From Mesorhizobium sp. 65-26 (lineage in GTDB: Bacteria; Pseudomonadota; Alphaproteobacteria; Rhizobiales; Rhizobiaceae): DNA of 64,000 nt. The notes below the pieces were generated by a model that did no database searches, was not told where the DNA came from, and saw only the letters and a program-made list of their open reading frames with translations. The stretch is taken from NCBI GenBank assembly GCA_001899205.1, contig MKVL01000032.1, positions 178,897-242,896 on the forward strand, given 5' to 3'. Positions 1-9,673 of this stretch are shown piece by piece (the first letter of the stretch is position 1; each line of letters opens with the position of its first letter). Position numbers and translations under genes: made by a program.

Positions 1-40
1 GAACTCCCCGCATTCGACTGTTTCGACAGGGAGACAATGC

Positions 41-73
41 AAGAGGCCGCCCGATTGTTCCGGGCGGCCTCTT
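41..73 (-). terminator. Hairpin terminator downstream of the RND pump gene
   Basis: Perfect 13-bp inverted repeat (AAGAGGCCGCCCG, 7-base loop, CGGGCGGCCTCTT) located 22 bp beyond the stop codon of the minus-strand RND gene. The U-run is short, so the hairpin may end transcription in either direction. Bases 1-40 hold nothing I can name. Confidence 0.7.
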
Positions 74-95
74 CATGCGGATCGGCGCCGTGCGG

Positions 96-3000
96 TCACT
101 CGGCGGCCTTGGGGAAGGCGACGGCCTGCTCGCCGCCTGGCTTCTCTTTCTCGGCGGCGATCGGAGTGGCCGCGCCCTTGCCTCGGCGGAAAATCCTGCG
201 GAAGAACGCGTAGAAGCGGCTGTTCTTGCTGCGGGTAAAGACCATCAGCATGGACGGCGTCACGACCAGCGTCAGCACTGTCGCGAAGGACAGGCCGAAG
301 ACGATCGCCGAGGACAGCGAAATCCACCATTGCGTCGACGGCGCGTTGATCGTCGTCTCATGGTGGAAGATCTCCAGCCCGAGGCCGAAGGCGATCGGCA
401 GCACGCCGAGGATCGCCGACACCGCCGTCAGCACCACCGGGCGAGCGCGCTCGCGGCAGGTCTGCAGCACGGCCTCCATCTTGTCCCAGCCTTCCTCGCG
501 CAGTCGGTCGTAGGTGTCGATCAGCACGATGTTGTTGTTCACCACGACGCCGGCCAGCGCGATGACGCCGATGCCCGACATGACGATGCCGAAGGCCTCG
601 CCCGTCAGGAGCAGCCCAAGGAAGACGCCGATCGTCGCCATGATCACGCAGGACAGAACCATCAGCACGCTGGTGAACTTGTTGAACTGCATCAGCAGCA
701 CAAGGAAGATCAGTCCGATCGCCGCGCCGAACGCCTTCATCAGGAAGGCGCCGGCCTCGGCGCTGTCCTCGTTGGAGCCGGCAAGCTTCCAGCGTATGCC
801 GTTGCCGAGATCCATGCCGGCGACCGCCTGCGTCACCTCTTGCTGCACCGCCGCCACCTGGGCGCCGGCGGCGACGTTGGCCTGGACCACCACCGTGCGG
901 GCCCCATCGATGCGATTGAGCACGCCGACGCTGGGCTTCGGCTCGCGGATGACGAAATTCGAGATCGGCACCGCGCCCTGGGCGGTCTGCACCCTGAGTT
1001 CGTCCAGCGTCGACAGCGTGCGCCGGTCTTCCGGCAGTCGCAGCCTGATATCGACGGCCTTGTCCGCGCCGGCCGGACGATACTCGCTGAGCTTCAGGCC
1101 GTTGGTGACCAGTTGCACCACGGTTCCGACCGACATCGGGCTGACGCCGTACTGTGCGGCCTTGGCGCGGTCGACCCGCAGCGCCCAATCGACGCCGGGC
1201 GGCGGCAGGCCGTCCGATATGTCGATGACGTTGGGCACCTTGGCGATGCGCGCGGCCACGGCGCGGGCCTTGTCGTCGAGCCCCTTCGGGTCCACGGCCG
1301 AAAGCCGGATCTGGATCGGCTTGCCGGTCGGCGGGCCGGCCTCCGGCACGCGCACCTCGACGTCGACGCCGGGAATGCCGGCCATGGCGACGCGCAGGTC
1401 GCTGAGGATCTGGTTGGCCGACTTGCGCTCACGCCAGTCGACGAATTCGTACTGGATAACGCCGACGACATCCTCGGGCACGTCCTGGCCGCCGCCCTGC
1501 GTCTTGCCGACGCGGGTATAGACCGACTTGACGCCCGGCCAGCCGAGCAGCCTGTTTTCCGCCGTGCGGGTCGCGGCGTCCATCTCGGCCAGCGAAAGGT
1601 TGCCGCGGGCATGCACGTAGAGCAGGCCGTAATCCGGCTCGACGCTGGGGAAGAACTCGACGCCGGCGCCGTATTTCGAATAGGCGTAGCCGACGCCGAA
1701 CAGCAGCGCGACGGTGAGCAGGATGACGGTGATGGGGAAGCGTACCGCCTGCTTGACCACGGCCATGTACAGGCCGTCGCGATGATCGTCCTCATGATGC
1801 AGTGGCGCCTTGGCGAAGATGGCGCCCAGCGTCGGCGTGAACACCAGCGCGTAGAGCATGGAGGCCGACAGCGTCACGATCAGCGTGATCGGCATGTACT
1901 TCATGAAGTCGCCGATGATGCCCGGCCAGAACAGCAGCGGCGAGAAGGCGGCGATGCGCGTCATGGTCGCCGCGATGACGGGACCTGCCATGCGCCTGGC
2001 GGCAAGCGCGAAGGCATCGGCCTTGTGCATGCCCTCGCTCATGCGCCGCTCGGCGAATTCGGTGACGATGATGGCGTCGTCCACCAGCATGCCGACGGCC
2101 AGGATGAGGCTGAACAGCACGATCATGTTGATCGTGTAGCCCATCATGGCGAGCAGCAGGATGCCCATCAGGAAGGATGACGGGATGGCGAGGCCGATGA
2201 GCAGCGAGGCGCGTCCCGACAGCGCGTAGAGGATGACGATGAAAACCAGGATGACGGCGATCATCACATGGTTCTGCAGGTCGCCCAGCAACTGGTTGAC
2301 GAAGACCGACTTGTCCTGTGTGTAGGTGACATGCATGCCCTCGGGCATGGTCTTGATGAACGCGTCGGAGACGGTCCGCACCTTGGCCAGCGTGTCGATC
2401 AGGTTGGCGCCGATGCGCTTCTTGACCTCGATGGCGATCGCCGGCTTGCCGTCGAGGCGGGTCACCGTCTCGGCGTCCTTGAAGGTCGAGCGTATGGTGG
2501 CGATGTCCTTGGCCTGGACGACCGCGTTGGGCGTGGCCACGACCGGCAGGTTGGCGACGTCCTCGGGCGTCTCGATCAGCGACGGCACCTTGACGGCGTA
2601 CTTGCCCTCCGAGCCCTCGATGTTACCGGCGGCGACGAGGCTGTTGGAGGCGCCGACGCCCTGCATCATCTGGTCAAGCTGAAGACCGTAGGACGACAGC
2701 TTCACCGGATCGATGACAACCTCGACGAGGTCCTCGCGAGACCCCTGCAGCGAGCCTTCCAGAACGCCGGGCACCTCTTCAATGCGGTCGCGCAGCTCGC
2801 GCGCGGCGGCCGTCAGCACCCGCTCCGGCACGTCGCCCGACAGCGTCACAACAAGCACCGGGAATTCCGACACGTTGACTTCAGTAACCACAGGTTCTTC
2901 CGCAGCTTGCGGCAGGTCGGCCTTGGCGTCCTGCACCTTGCTACGCGTATCCTGCAGCGCGGTGGCCAGGTTGGTCTGCGGCTGGAATTCGACGAGCACG

Positions 3001-3269
3001 TAGCCGCCGCCCTGGAAGGCGGCCGAGCGCATCTCCTTGAGTCCCTTGAGGCTCTTGAGCTTGGTTTCCATGGGCCGCAGCAGCAGCCTCTCGGAATCCT
3101 CGGGCGAAATGCCCTGATAGATCAGGCTGACATACATCATCGGAATCGGAACGTCCGGCTCCGCTTCCTTCGGCGTCGACTGATAGGCGAAGGCACCCGC
3201 GATCAGCAGGAAGACCAGCACGGCGATCGTGAGGCGGGCGTTGTGGATTGCAAGTCTGACGATGTCCAT
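96..3269 (-). CDS. Efflux RND transporter permease (AcrB/HAE1-like)
   Basis: Inner-membrane proton-driven multidrug or metabolite efflux pump, 1057 residues, the usual length for the family. It starts with a single N-terminal membrane helix (residues about 12-30), followed by a large periplasmic porter loop, helices 2-6 (about 335-495), a second periplasmic loop and the C-terminal helix bundle. The TM4 motif GMLVDDAIIV at about residue 390 carries the paired Asp of the proton relay. The ATG lies 75 bp downstream of the membrane-fusion-protein stop, so the two genes form one transcription unit. No outer-membrane channel gene is in view, so a TolC-like partner must be elsewhere. The substrate cannot be told from sequence. 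Confidence 0.95.
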   Translation of the reverse strand: MDIVRLAIHNARLTIAVLVFLLIAGAFAYQSTPKEAEPDVPIPMMYVSLIYQGISPEDSERLLLRPMETKLKSLKGLKEMRSAAFQGGGYVLVEFQPQTNLATALQDTRSKVQDAKADLPQAAEEPVVTEVNVSEFPVLVVTLSGDVPERVLTAAARELRDRIEEVPGVLEGSLQGSREDLVEVVIDPVKLSSYGLQLDQMMQGVGASNSLVAAGNIEGSEGKYAVKVPSLIETPEDVANLPVVATPNAVVQAKDIATIRSTFKDAETVTRLDGKPAIAIEVKKRIGANLIDTLAKVRTVSDAFIKTMPEGMHVTYTQDKSVFVNQLLGDLQNHVMIAVILVFIVILYALSGRASLLIGLAIPSSFLMGILLLAMMGYTINMIVLFSLILAVGMLVDDAIIVTEFAERRMSEGMHKADAFALAARRMAGPVIAATMTRIAAFSPLLFWPGIIGDFMKYMPITLIVTLSASMLYALVFTPTLGAIFAKAPLHHEDDHRDGLYMAVVKQAVRFPITVILLTVALLFGVGYAYSKYGAGVEFFPSVEPDYGLLYVHARGNLSLAEMDAATRTAENRLLGWPGVKSVYTRVGKTQGGGQDVPEDVVGVIQYEFVDWRERKSANQILSDLRVAMAGIPGVDVEVRVPEAGPPTGKPIQIRLSAVDPKGLDDKARAVAARIAKVPNVIDISDGLPPPGVDWALRVDRAKAAQYGVSPMSVGTVVQLVTNGLKLSEYRPAGADKAVDIRLRLPEDRRTLSTLDELRVQTAQGAVPISNFVIREPKPSVGVLNRIDGARTVVVQANVAAGAQVAAVQQEVTQAVAGMDLGNGIRWKLAGSNEDSAEAGAFLMKAFGAAIGLIFLVLLMQFNKFTSVLMVLSCVIMATIGVFLGLLLTGEAFGIVMSGIGVIALAGVVVNNNIVLIDTYDRLREEGWDKMEAVLQTCRERARPVVLTAVSAILGVLPIAFGLGLEIFHHETTINAPSTQWWISLSSAIVFGLSFATVLTLVVTPSMLMVFTRSKNSRFYAFFRRIFRRGKGAATPIAAEKEKPGGEQAVAFPKAAE

Positions 3270-3344
3270 GACTCTGCCTGCTATGAATCTCGTAGCGAGC
3301 CGCGTGGCGGCCCGTTTTTGGTTCCAGGTCGTGTCGCGCCGGCG

Positions 3345-4517
3345 CTACAGCGCGCCGGCGGTCGCCTCGCCCAGCAGCTTCTGGATCGTCGCCTGGTCTG
3401 CCTCGACCGGCTTGACGGTATCGCCTTCCTTCACCAGTTCCTGGCCGGCGACGATGATGCGGGCATCGGCCGGAATGCCGCCGAGCACCAGGCCGGTCGG
3501 CGTGTCGTCGACCAGGTCGATCGGGAAGAACACGACCTTGTCGCCCTTGTCGACGGCGCGGATGCCAAGGTCACCCTTGTCGCCCAGCGTCACCACCGAG
3601 CGCGGCAGCATGACGGCGTCGGTGGGCTGGGCGCTGAGCGCGATCTCCGCCGTCATGCCAGCCGGGATCGCGCCATCCGGATTGGCGATCGCCACCTCGA
3701 CGCGGAACGTGCGGGTCTGCGATGAGGCGTCGCGGCTGATGTAGCGCACCGTGCCCTTGACCACCTGGTCGTTGACCAGGCGCACATTGGCCTCGTCGCC
3801 GATCTTGATGTAGCGCAGGTCGCGCTCGCTCACCTCGCCGCGCGCGATGACCGGATCGAGCGCCAGGATCGTCGCCACCTCGCCACCCTGCATCACCGAG
3901 CTGCCGAGCTCCACCGGCACGCGATCGATGACGCCGTCGAACGGCGCCTTCACCTCATTGCGGTCGAGTTCGGCCTGGGCGGTCTCCAGCATCGACTGAG
4001 CGGAGGTCAGGTTGGAACGCGCCGTGTCGAGCTGCAGCTTCGGCAGGTTGCCTGTCTTGGCCAGCCGTTCGGCGGCATCGAGTTCGGCCTTGCGCTGCGC
4101 CAGGAGCTGCCTGGCGTTGTCGACGTTGGAGATCTTCTCCTCGGCGGCGAGCATCAGCACGAGGTCGCCCATCTTGACATGCTGGCCCTGCTTGACCGGC
4201 AGCTTGTCGATGACGCCGCCCACGCGGGTCGCCAGCACCGCCCGCTTGTCGGCCTCGGTCAGGCCGGAAATGCGGATGGCGCGCGCATAGGTCTTGCGGG
4301 GCGGCGTAACCACGGCGATCGTGCGCGGCGCGGCCTTGGGTTCGGCCTCGGCCGTAGCCGGCTTCGCCCCTGCGGGAGCCGGTTGGCCTGCGTCCGGCGC
4401 CTTGGCCTTGCTGTCGGCGGCGCTGCCCACGGAGGAGAACGCGCCGGTCCCCACCCAGGCGGCAAAACCGATAAGCACGGCAATGGCGGCAAGCTTGTGA
4501 AACCTGAACTTCGGCAT
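3345..4517 (-). CDS. Efflux RND transporter periplasmic adaptor (membrane fusion protein)
   Basis: Periplasmic adaptor that links the RND pump to an outer-membrane channel. I place the start at the ATG giving MPKFRFHKLAAIAVLIGF (390 residues). The frame is open further upstream, but this ATG has a GGAAA element about 7 bases before it and gives a clean membrane anchor (residues about 8-26). An Ala/Pro-rich linker follows, then a lipoyl/barrel-sandwich half (about 85-120), a coiled-coil hairpin of alternating Ala/Leu/Glu/Lys (about 125-180), the second lipoyl half (VKAPFDGVIDRV) and beta-barrel domains. No lipobox Cys is present. It is first in the operon with the pump. Confidence 0.93.
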   Translation of the reverse strand: MPKFRFHKLAAIAVLIGFAAWVGTGAFSSVGSAADSKAKAPDAGQPAPAGAKPATAEAEPKAAPRTIAVVTPPRKTYARAIRISGLTEADKRAVLATRVGGVIDKLPVKQGQHVKMGDLVLMLAAEEKISNVDNARQLLAQRKAELDAAERLAKTGNLPKLQLDTARSNLTSAQSMLETAQAELDRNEVKAPFDGVIDRVPVELGSSVMQGGEVATILALDPVIARGEVSERDLRYIKIGDEANVRLVNDQVVKGTVRYISRDASSQTRTFRVEVAIANPDGAIPAGMTAEIALSAQPTDAVMLPRSVVTLGDKGDLGIRAVDKGDKVVFFPIDLVDDTPTGLVLGGIPADARIIVAGQELVKEGDTVKPVEADQATIQKLLGEATAGAL

Positions 4518-4853
4518 CGTCGTTTCCAGTGCGTAAAACTGGCCGGGCCGCGACTGGCGCGGACGCGCTGCCATATGGGTGTGCGCGAGGCCGTATTCAA
4601 TTTGCCGTGAACGGCGAGGGCCGCTTCTACATGAAAGTTGCGGCGCAATATAGTGAGAAAAGTTGCGTGAGCATTGCGTCGCCAAGCGCGAAACGACAGT
4701 CATTGCCCCGGTTTTCGCGGCTCCGGCACAGGTTTTTGCCGGTTTGGGCTGCCGACTGGCAGCAGGCGTCAGGATGATGCGGATCACCGCAAAAGCGAGG
4801 CGATCGCGACATCAGAAAGCGGCGTCGGTCCCGGTTTTCTCCGCTGAATCGCG
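4518..4853. other. Intergenic region upstream of the efflux operon
   Basis: 336 bp between the ALDH stop and the adaptor start. It should hold the efflux promoter, but I see no convincing -35/-10 pair and no regulator gene. A perfect dyad (CGCGTCA, 2 bases, TGACGCG; 4850-4865) straddles the ALDH stop codon. Confidence 0.5.
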
Positions 4854-6275
4854 TCAAGTGACGCGCTTCAGCAGCCGGAAGACCCACTCGAATGTCCGCC
4901 CGTACGGGGGCCGCAACAGGCCTCCTCCACTCATGCCTGCCTGCAGGAAGACCGGCTTTTCCTTGCTGAAGGTGCGGAACCCCCATTCGCCGTGATAGGC
5001 GCCCATGCCGCTGGCACCCACCCCGCCGAACGGCTGAGCCTCCTGCACGAGGTGCAGCATGCAGTCGTTGATCGTCACCCCGCCGGCGACTGTCTCCCGC
5101 AGGATCCGCTGCCGCCGTCCGCCGTCACGGCCGAACCAGTAGAGCGCGAGCGGCCGCTCGCCCCGGTTCACATGGTCGATGGCGTCATCGATCGTGGCGT
5201 ATTCGACGATCGGCAGCACCGGCCCGAATATCTCCTCGCGCATCACTTTGAGGTCCGGCCCGGGATTCCGGATCAGCACCGGCGCCATCTTGCGGTCGTC
5301 GACGCCCAGCCGCTCGCCGGCCGGATTGACTTCGACGATCTCGGCGCCGCCATCGCGGGCCTCATCCACCATGTCGCGCAGGCGACGATGGTGGCGCTCG
5401 CTGATGATGGCGGTGTAGTCGGGATTATCGCCGAGCCGCGGATAGAGATCGGACATGGCGGCCGCGAGCTTCGCCGCGACGGCTGCCCCCTGCCCTAGCG
5501 GCACCATCAGGTAGTCCGGCGCGATGCAGGTCTGCCCCGCATTGAGCAGCTTGCCGTAGGCGAGGCGCGGGATCGCCGTGTCGAGGTCGCAGGACGGATC
5601 GAGGATCGCTGGCGATTTGCCGCCGAGTTCAAGCGTGACCGGCGTCAGGTTCGCCGCCGCCGTCAGCGCCACCTGCCTGCCCACGGCGGTCGATCCCGTG
5701 AACAGCAGATGGTCGAAAGGCAGCGACACGAATGCCTTTCCGACGTCGGCGTCTCCGGTGATGACATCAACCTCGTCAGGCGCGAAATGCTCGCCGGCAA
5801 GCCGCTGCAGAAGGGCGGAGAAAGCCGGCGTCAATTCGGAAGGCTTGACCAGAACACGATTTCCCGCCGCCAGCGCCGCGATGACCGGCGCCACTGCGAG
5901 CTGGAACGGATAGTTCCAGGGCGACACGACGCCGACCACGCCGAGCGGCTGCGGCAGAAGCCGGTTGCGTCCGGGCCAGAACGGCATGCTTGTCGGGATA
6001 CGCCGCTCGCGCATCCAGCCGCCGACATGCGCGAGCGCGTGGCGGATCCCCGCCCTGACGACGAAAAGTTCGGTAAGCCGTGTTTCATGGGCCGAGCGGG
6101 CGGAGAAATCACAGTCGATCGCCGCGCAGATCTCGTCCTGATGCTCCTCGGTGAGCGCCAGAAGGCGGCGCAGCCGATCCTTGCGCGTTTCGAGCGCCGG
6201 GAACGGCTCCTTCTCGAAAGCCCTGCGCTGCGCTTCAAACCTGACCTCGAGAGCGTTCTGTCTGATCTGCAGCAC
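4854..6275 (-). CDS. Aldehyde dehydrogenase, coniferyl aldehyde dehydrogenase type
   Basis: NAD(P)-dependent oxidation of an aldehyde to the acid, 473 residues. The Rossmann/catalytic fold is complete: SPWNYPFQLAVAP near residue 115, the catalytic Glu in LELGGKSPA, the nucleophilic Cys in NAGQTCIAPDYLMVP, and EEIFGPVLPI near the C-terminus. The QTCIAPDY context is typical of coniferyl-aldehyde (CalB-like) dehydrogenases, which act in breakdown of lignin-derived phenylpropanoids. The start is GTG at 6273-6275, preceded by a strong GGAGGAGG ribosome-binding site. It is divergent from the AraC-type regulator at 6560, which may control it. The family call is firm; the exact substrate is inferred. 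Confidence 0.9.
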   Translation of the reverse strand: MLQIRQNALEVRFEAQRRAFEKEPFPALETRKDRLRRLLALTEEHQDEICAAIDCDFSARSAHETRLTELFVVRAGIRHALAHVGGWMRERRIPTSMPFWPGRNRLLPQPLGVVGVVSPWNYPFQLAVAPVIAALAAGNRVLVKPSELTPAFSALLQRLAGEHFAPDEVDVITGDADVGKAFVSLPFDHLLFTGSTAVGRQVALTAAANLTPVTLELGGKSPAILDPSCDLDTAIPRLAYGKLLNAGQTCIAPDYLMVPLGQGAAVAAKLAAAMSDLYPRLGDNPDYTAIISERHHRRLRDMVDEARDGGAEIVEVNPAGERLGVDDRKMAPVLIRNPGPDLKVMREEIFGPVLPIVEYATIDDAIDHVNRGERPLALYWFGRDGGRRQRILRETVAGGVTINDCMLHLVQEAQPFGGVGASGMGAYHGEWGFRTFSKEKPVFLQAGMSGGGLLRPPYGRTFEWVFRLLKRVT

Positions 6276-6559
6276 GCCACCTCCTCCGTACGTTCAGGGA
6301 AGCTACATCGCCCAGACAACCGAATCCAGCATTGCCCCGGTTCCGTCGGGGAACGCTCCGGCAATCGCCCGATCCGAGCGCTCCAACACGCCGTTTGGCA
6401 CCCATCCTCTGCATGGCCATCGGCCCTCAAACGGCCCTTTCACCGTTCACGCGTCGATTGGGCTGGCGTAAACTGTCCGTGGCGATGACAAAACCGCAAG
6501 ATCGGTCGAGCGTCTCACGCCCGTGCGGCTTAGCTGGTGCTGCCACGGAGAATGGACCG

Positions 6560-7444
6560 ATGAAGGCGGCAGTTCAAAACCACCATGCCCGGATGCGGCG
6601 GGTGCTGGATCACATAGACCGGCATCTGGACGGCGATCTGGACCTGGATGCGCTGAGCAGCGTCGCGGCCTATTCGAAATATCACTTCCACCGGCAGTTC
6701 ACGGCGACCTTCGGGCTGTCCGTGCATCGCTATATCCAGCTCGTTCGCATGAAGCGCGCCTCATACCGGCTGGGCCATGGGAACGCCGAAAGCGTCACGG
6801 ATATTGCGATGGACGCCGGCTACGACGCACCGGATGCCTTTGCCCGCGCCTTTCGTCAAAGGTGCGGGCAATCGCCTTCATCGTTCCGGAGATCTCCCGA
6901 TTGGGGGTCGTGGCTGATGGCCTTCGGGCCTCTCGACAGCGCGAGGAGAAAGCTCATGCAGATAATTTTCACCCATGACGACGTAACGATCCGCGACGTG
7001 CCCCCTACCCCGGTAGCGGTCATGGAACATCGCGGGGACCGGGCGATGCTCGGCGACACCATCCAGCGGTTCATCGCCTGGCGCAAGGCAGCCGGTCTGT
7101 CGCCCGAAACGAGCCCGACCTTCAACGTCTTCCGTTCCGAGAGATGTCCCGCTGTCGCGGCCGACTACAGCATGGATATTTGCGTCGGCACCGACCAGCC
7201 GATCGACACGGGCGACCAGCAGATGAAGGCTGGCGTGATCCCCGGCGGACGCTGCGCCGTGCTGCGTTATCCCGGCAATACCAACAATCTGGAGCCGGCT
7301 GCGCTTTACCTCTATCGGGAATGGCTTCCGGCCAGCGGCGAGGAAGCACGCGACTTTCCGATTTACTGCCAGCGACGCCTGTCCTTCGTTCCGGAGATGT
7401 CCGTGCCTGAGATCGTCGTGGAGCTGTTTCTGCCGCTGAAATAG
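6560..7444 (+). CDS. AraC-family transcriptional regulator with GyrI-like effector domain
   Basis: DNA-binding regulator of 294 residues. Two helix-turn-helix motifs of the AraC type occupy residues about 8-110 (YSKYHFHRQFTATFGLSVHRY and the GYDAPDAFARAFRQRCGQSP signature). A GyrI-like/SOUL effector-binding domain follows at about 135-294 (VAVMEHRGD; GGRCAVLRYPG). This HTH-first order matches the Rob/SoxS-plus-GyrI group that senses small hydrophobic molecules. I chose the ATG at 6560 because GGAG sits 9 bases upstream; in-frame codons up to 6332 give a non-homologous tail. The 284-bp region shared with the ALDH gene should carry both promoters, and aldehyde-dependent control is a reasonable guess. 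Confidence 0.9.
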   Translation: MKAAVQNHHARMRRVLDHIDRHLDGDLDLDALSSVAAYSKYHFHRQFTATFGLSVHRYIQLVRMKRASYRLGHGNAESVTDIAMDAGYDAPDAFARAFRQRCGQSPSSFRRSPDWGSWLMAFGPLDSARRKLMQIIFTHDDVTIRDVPPTPVAVMEHRGDRAMLGDTIQRFIAWRKAAGLSPETSPTFNVFRSERCPAVAADYSMDICVGTDQPIDTGDQQMKAGVIPGGRCAVLRYPGNTNNLEPAALYLYREWLPASGEEARDFPIYCQRRLSFVPEMSVPEIVVELFLPLK

Positions 7445-7532
7445 CGCCGCTTCTGACAGTGGCCTGCCCTCTCCGTTCGCCGGAAACGGACCGGCCGCTG
7501 TCCCCCCGGCCTCGACGGTTCGGGACTTGCGA

Positions 7533-8681
7533 TCAGGCGCGGCGGCGCGTCGGATCGGGCTTCATGCGCGCGGCGAGGAAGGCCTTGACGCGGCGTCCCG
7601 GCGCGGGACCACGCACCGGCTTGAAGCCGTCGTCGAGCTGACCCGACAGGTCGAGTGTCGCGCGCTCGCCGACGGCATCGTAGTTCTCTTCCAGCCAGTC
7701 GCTGGCGGCGGTGCGTCCGAGGTCGCGCAGATAGGTGAGGAACGCCCATTCCGCATTGACCTTCGAGGACGCCGACAGGTCCTTGAACGCCTCGTCGGCA
7801 TCGATGCGATGCATGCGGATATCACGGTATTCGCCATGCGGCAGGCGCCCGGCCGCGATCAGCTCCTTGACGAAGGCGATCGAGCGGAACTCACGCAACA
7901 GGCCGGCATTGAAGGTGATCTCGTCGATGCGGTTCTGGATCTCGTTGGCGCTTTTCGGCGTGCCCTCGCGCACCACAGGGTTGATCTGAACCAGCAGCAC
8001 GTCCTCCGTCGCGGAGGCCTTGAAGAACGGATAGAGCGCCGGATTGCCGCCATAGCCGCCGTCCCAGTAGGGAACGCCCTTGATCTCGACGGCGCGGAAC
8101 AGTTGCGGCAGGCAGGCGGAGGCCATCACCGTATCGAGGTCGATCTCGCCGTCGGAGAAGACGCGCAGCTGCCCCGTCTCGACATTGGTGGCGGAGATGA
8201 ACAGTTCCATCGACTTGCAGGCGCGCACATTGCCGAAGTCGATCTCGTCGCGCACCACGTCGCGCAGCGGATTGATACCGAGCGGATTGGCGACATAGGG
8301 CGAGAAAACCCGCGACATGGTATCGAAGAAGAAATAGCCCGGCGTGTTCTCGATCGACCAGTTGCCCCAGGCCACGTCCCAAGGCATGCGCTGGACCGGG
8401 CTGAAGCGGCCCTTGCGGGCCACCGCGCGCCAGAAATCGTCGAGCTTGCGCCGCGCGCCCTCGGCGCCGCCGCGCACGAAGCCATCGGCCAGCGCCACCG
8501 CGTTCATGGCGCCCGCGCTGGTGCCGGACACGGCCGCGATCTCGAGCCGGCCGTCCTCCAGAAGGCGGTCGAGCACGCCCCAGGAAAAGGCGCCGTGCGA
8601 GCCGCCGCCCTGCAGCGCGACGTTGATCTTCTTTTTCTCCTCCGCCCGTCTTTTCTCCTCCGCCTTGCCGTTCAAGGTCAT
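7533..8681 (-). CDS. Patatin-like phospholipase/acyl hydrolase
   Basis: Ser-Asp dyad lipid acyl hydrolase, 382 residues. The oxyanion hole LQGGGSHGAFSWG (about 23-35), the nucleophile elbow GTSAG (about 53-57) and the catalytic Asp motif DGGYGG (about 208-213) are all present. A charged Lys/Glu-rich N-terminus replaces a signal peptide, so the protein is probably cytoplasmic. GAAGGA precedes the ATG. It lies 33 bp downstream of bdhA on the same strand, so the two are probably co-transcribed, and a role in mobilising polyhydroxybutyrate or membrane lipid is plausible. The true substrate is unknown. Confidence 0.9.
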   Translation of the reverse strand: MTLNGKAEEKRRAEEKKKINVALQGGGSHGAFSWGVLDRLLEDGRLEIAAVSGTSAGAMNAVALADGFVRGGAEGARRKLDDFWRAVARKGRFSPVQRMPWDVAWGNWSIENTPGYFFFDTMSRVFSPYVANPLGINPLRDVVRDEIDFGNVRACKSMELFISATNVETGQLRVFSDGEIDLDTVMASACLPQLFRAVEIKGVPYWDGGYGGNPALYPFFKASATEDVLLVQINPVVREGTPKSANEIQNRIDEITFNAGLLREFRSIAFVKELIAAGRLPHGEYRDIRMHRIDADEAFKDLSASSKVNAEWAFLTYLRDLGRTAASDWLEENYDAVGERATLDLSGQLDDGFKPVRGPAPGRRVKAFLAARMKPDPTRRRA

Positions 8682-8714
8682 GGCGAATCCTTCAGGGTTG
8701 ATGCGGCCGCATCG

Positions 8715-9497
8715 TCACTGCGCGGTCCAGCCGCCGTCGATCGACAGATGAGTGCCGTTGATCTGCGCCGCCGCCTCCGAACACAGGAACACGGCGGCGG
8801 CCGCGACCTGCTCGACGGTGACGAACTCCTTGGTGGGTTGCTTCTCCAGCATCACCTCGCGCACGACCGTATCCCGGTCCATGCGATGCGCCTTCATCTG
8901 GTCGGGAATCTGCGCCTCGACCAGCGGCGTCAGCACGTAGCCGGGGCAGATGGCGTTGCAGGTGATGTTCTCGCGCGCCAGCTCCAGCGCGACCGTCTTG
9001 GTCAGGCCGATGATGCCGTGCTTGGCCGACACATAGGCCGACTTGAACGGCGAGGCGACCAGGCCATGGGCGGAGGCGATGTTGACGACGCGTCCGCCGC
9101 CGGCCTTGCGCATCAGCGGGATGGCGGCAGCCGTCGTGTGGAAGGCCGAGGACAGGTTGATGGCGATGATGGCATCCCATTTCTCGATCGGGAATTCCTC
9201 GACCGGCGCCACATGCTGGATGCCGGCATTGTTGACCAGGACATCGAGCGAACCGAAGGCCTCGGCGGCGCCGGCGACCAGCGCCCGGCACTCCGCCGGC
9301 CTCGACATGTCGGCCTTGATGTAAAGTGCCTTCACGCCATGGCGCTCGGCGATCGCCGCCGCGACGGCGTGGTCGCCAGCCGTGTCGGTGAAGGAATTGA
9401 CGACGATGTCATGGCCCGCCGCCGCCAGTGCGTCGGCGATGGCCAGGCCGATGCCGGAGGTGGAGCCGGTGACGACGGCTGTCTTTCTCGCGCTCAA
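8715..9497 (-). CDS. bdhA: 3-hydroxybutyrate dehydrogenase
   Basis: NAD-dependent short-chain dehydrogenase that converts D-3-hydroxybutyrate to acetoacetate in polyhydroxybutyrate breakdown. The 260-residue protein has the cofactor motif TGSTSGIG (11-18), NNAGIQHV with the structural Asn near 90, and the catalytic Ser and YVSAK motif near 155-160. The segment NAICPGYVLTPLVEAQIPDQ is typical of bacterial D-3-hydroxybutyrate dehydrogenases and separates it from FabG-type reductases. It leads the patatin-like gene, and phaR-phaAB lies 3 kb away. An inverted repeat at 9532-9569 lies in its promoter region. Confidence 0.93.
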   Translation of the reverse strand: MSARKTAVVTGSTSGIGLAIADALAAAGHDIVVNSFTDTAGDHAVAAAIAERHGVKALYIKADMSRPAECRALVAGAAEAFGSLDVLVNNAGIQHVAPVEEFPIEKWDAIIAINLSSAFHTTAAAIPLMRKAGGGRVVNIASAHGLVASPFKSAYVSAKHGIIGLTKTVALELARENITCNAICPGYVLTPLVEAQIPDQMKAHRMDRDTVVREVMLEKQPTKEFVTVEQVAAAAVFLCSEAAAQINGTHLSIDGGWTAQ

Positions 9498-9531
9498 GGC
9501 AAAACCCCTGCTGTGGTCCGGGGACCAGCTA

Positions 9532-9569
9532 TATTGCGATGCAGCATATAGGCTTTGTGCGACGCAATA
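9532..9569. promoter_or_regulatory. Inverted repeat in the bdhA promoter region (possible operator)
   Basis: TATTGCG (9532-9538) and CGCAATA (9563-9569) form perfect 7-bp arms 24 bp apart, 35-72 bp upstream of the bdhA start, with a further CTATAT/ATATAG dyad inside. No binding protein is known from the sequence. Confidence 0.3.
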
Positions 9570-9673
9570 ACAGCGGTGACGTTAGGGGATGTCCCGAAAT
9601 TTTGACCATCGCCGCCTTCTCCTTTAGTCCGGAGGAGGCGGCAATTCCGGCGCAATTTTGCTGTCGCGCCGCC

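Noticed and set aside
75-2180. 701-residue open frame on the plus strand
   Set aside because: It is the antisense shadow of the RND pump gene. GC-rich third positions keep several frames open, and the protein is a low-complexity Arg/His/Asp string without any domain.
7527-9551. 674-residue open frame on the plus strand over patatin and bdhA
   Set aside because: Antisense of two well-supported genes, with no recognisable motif.
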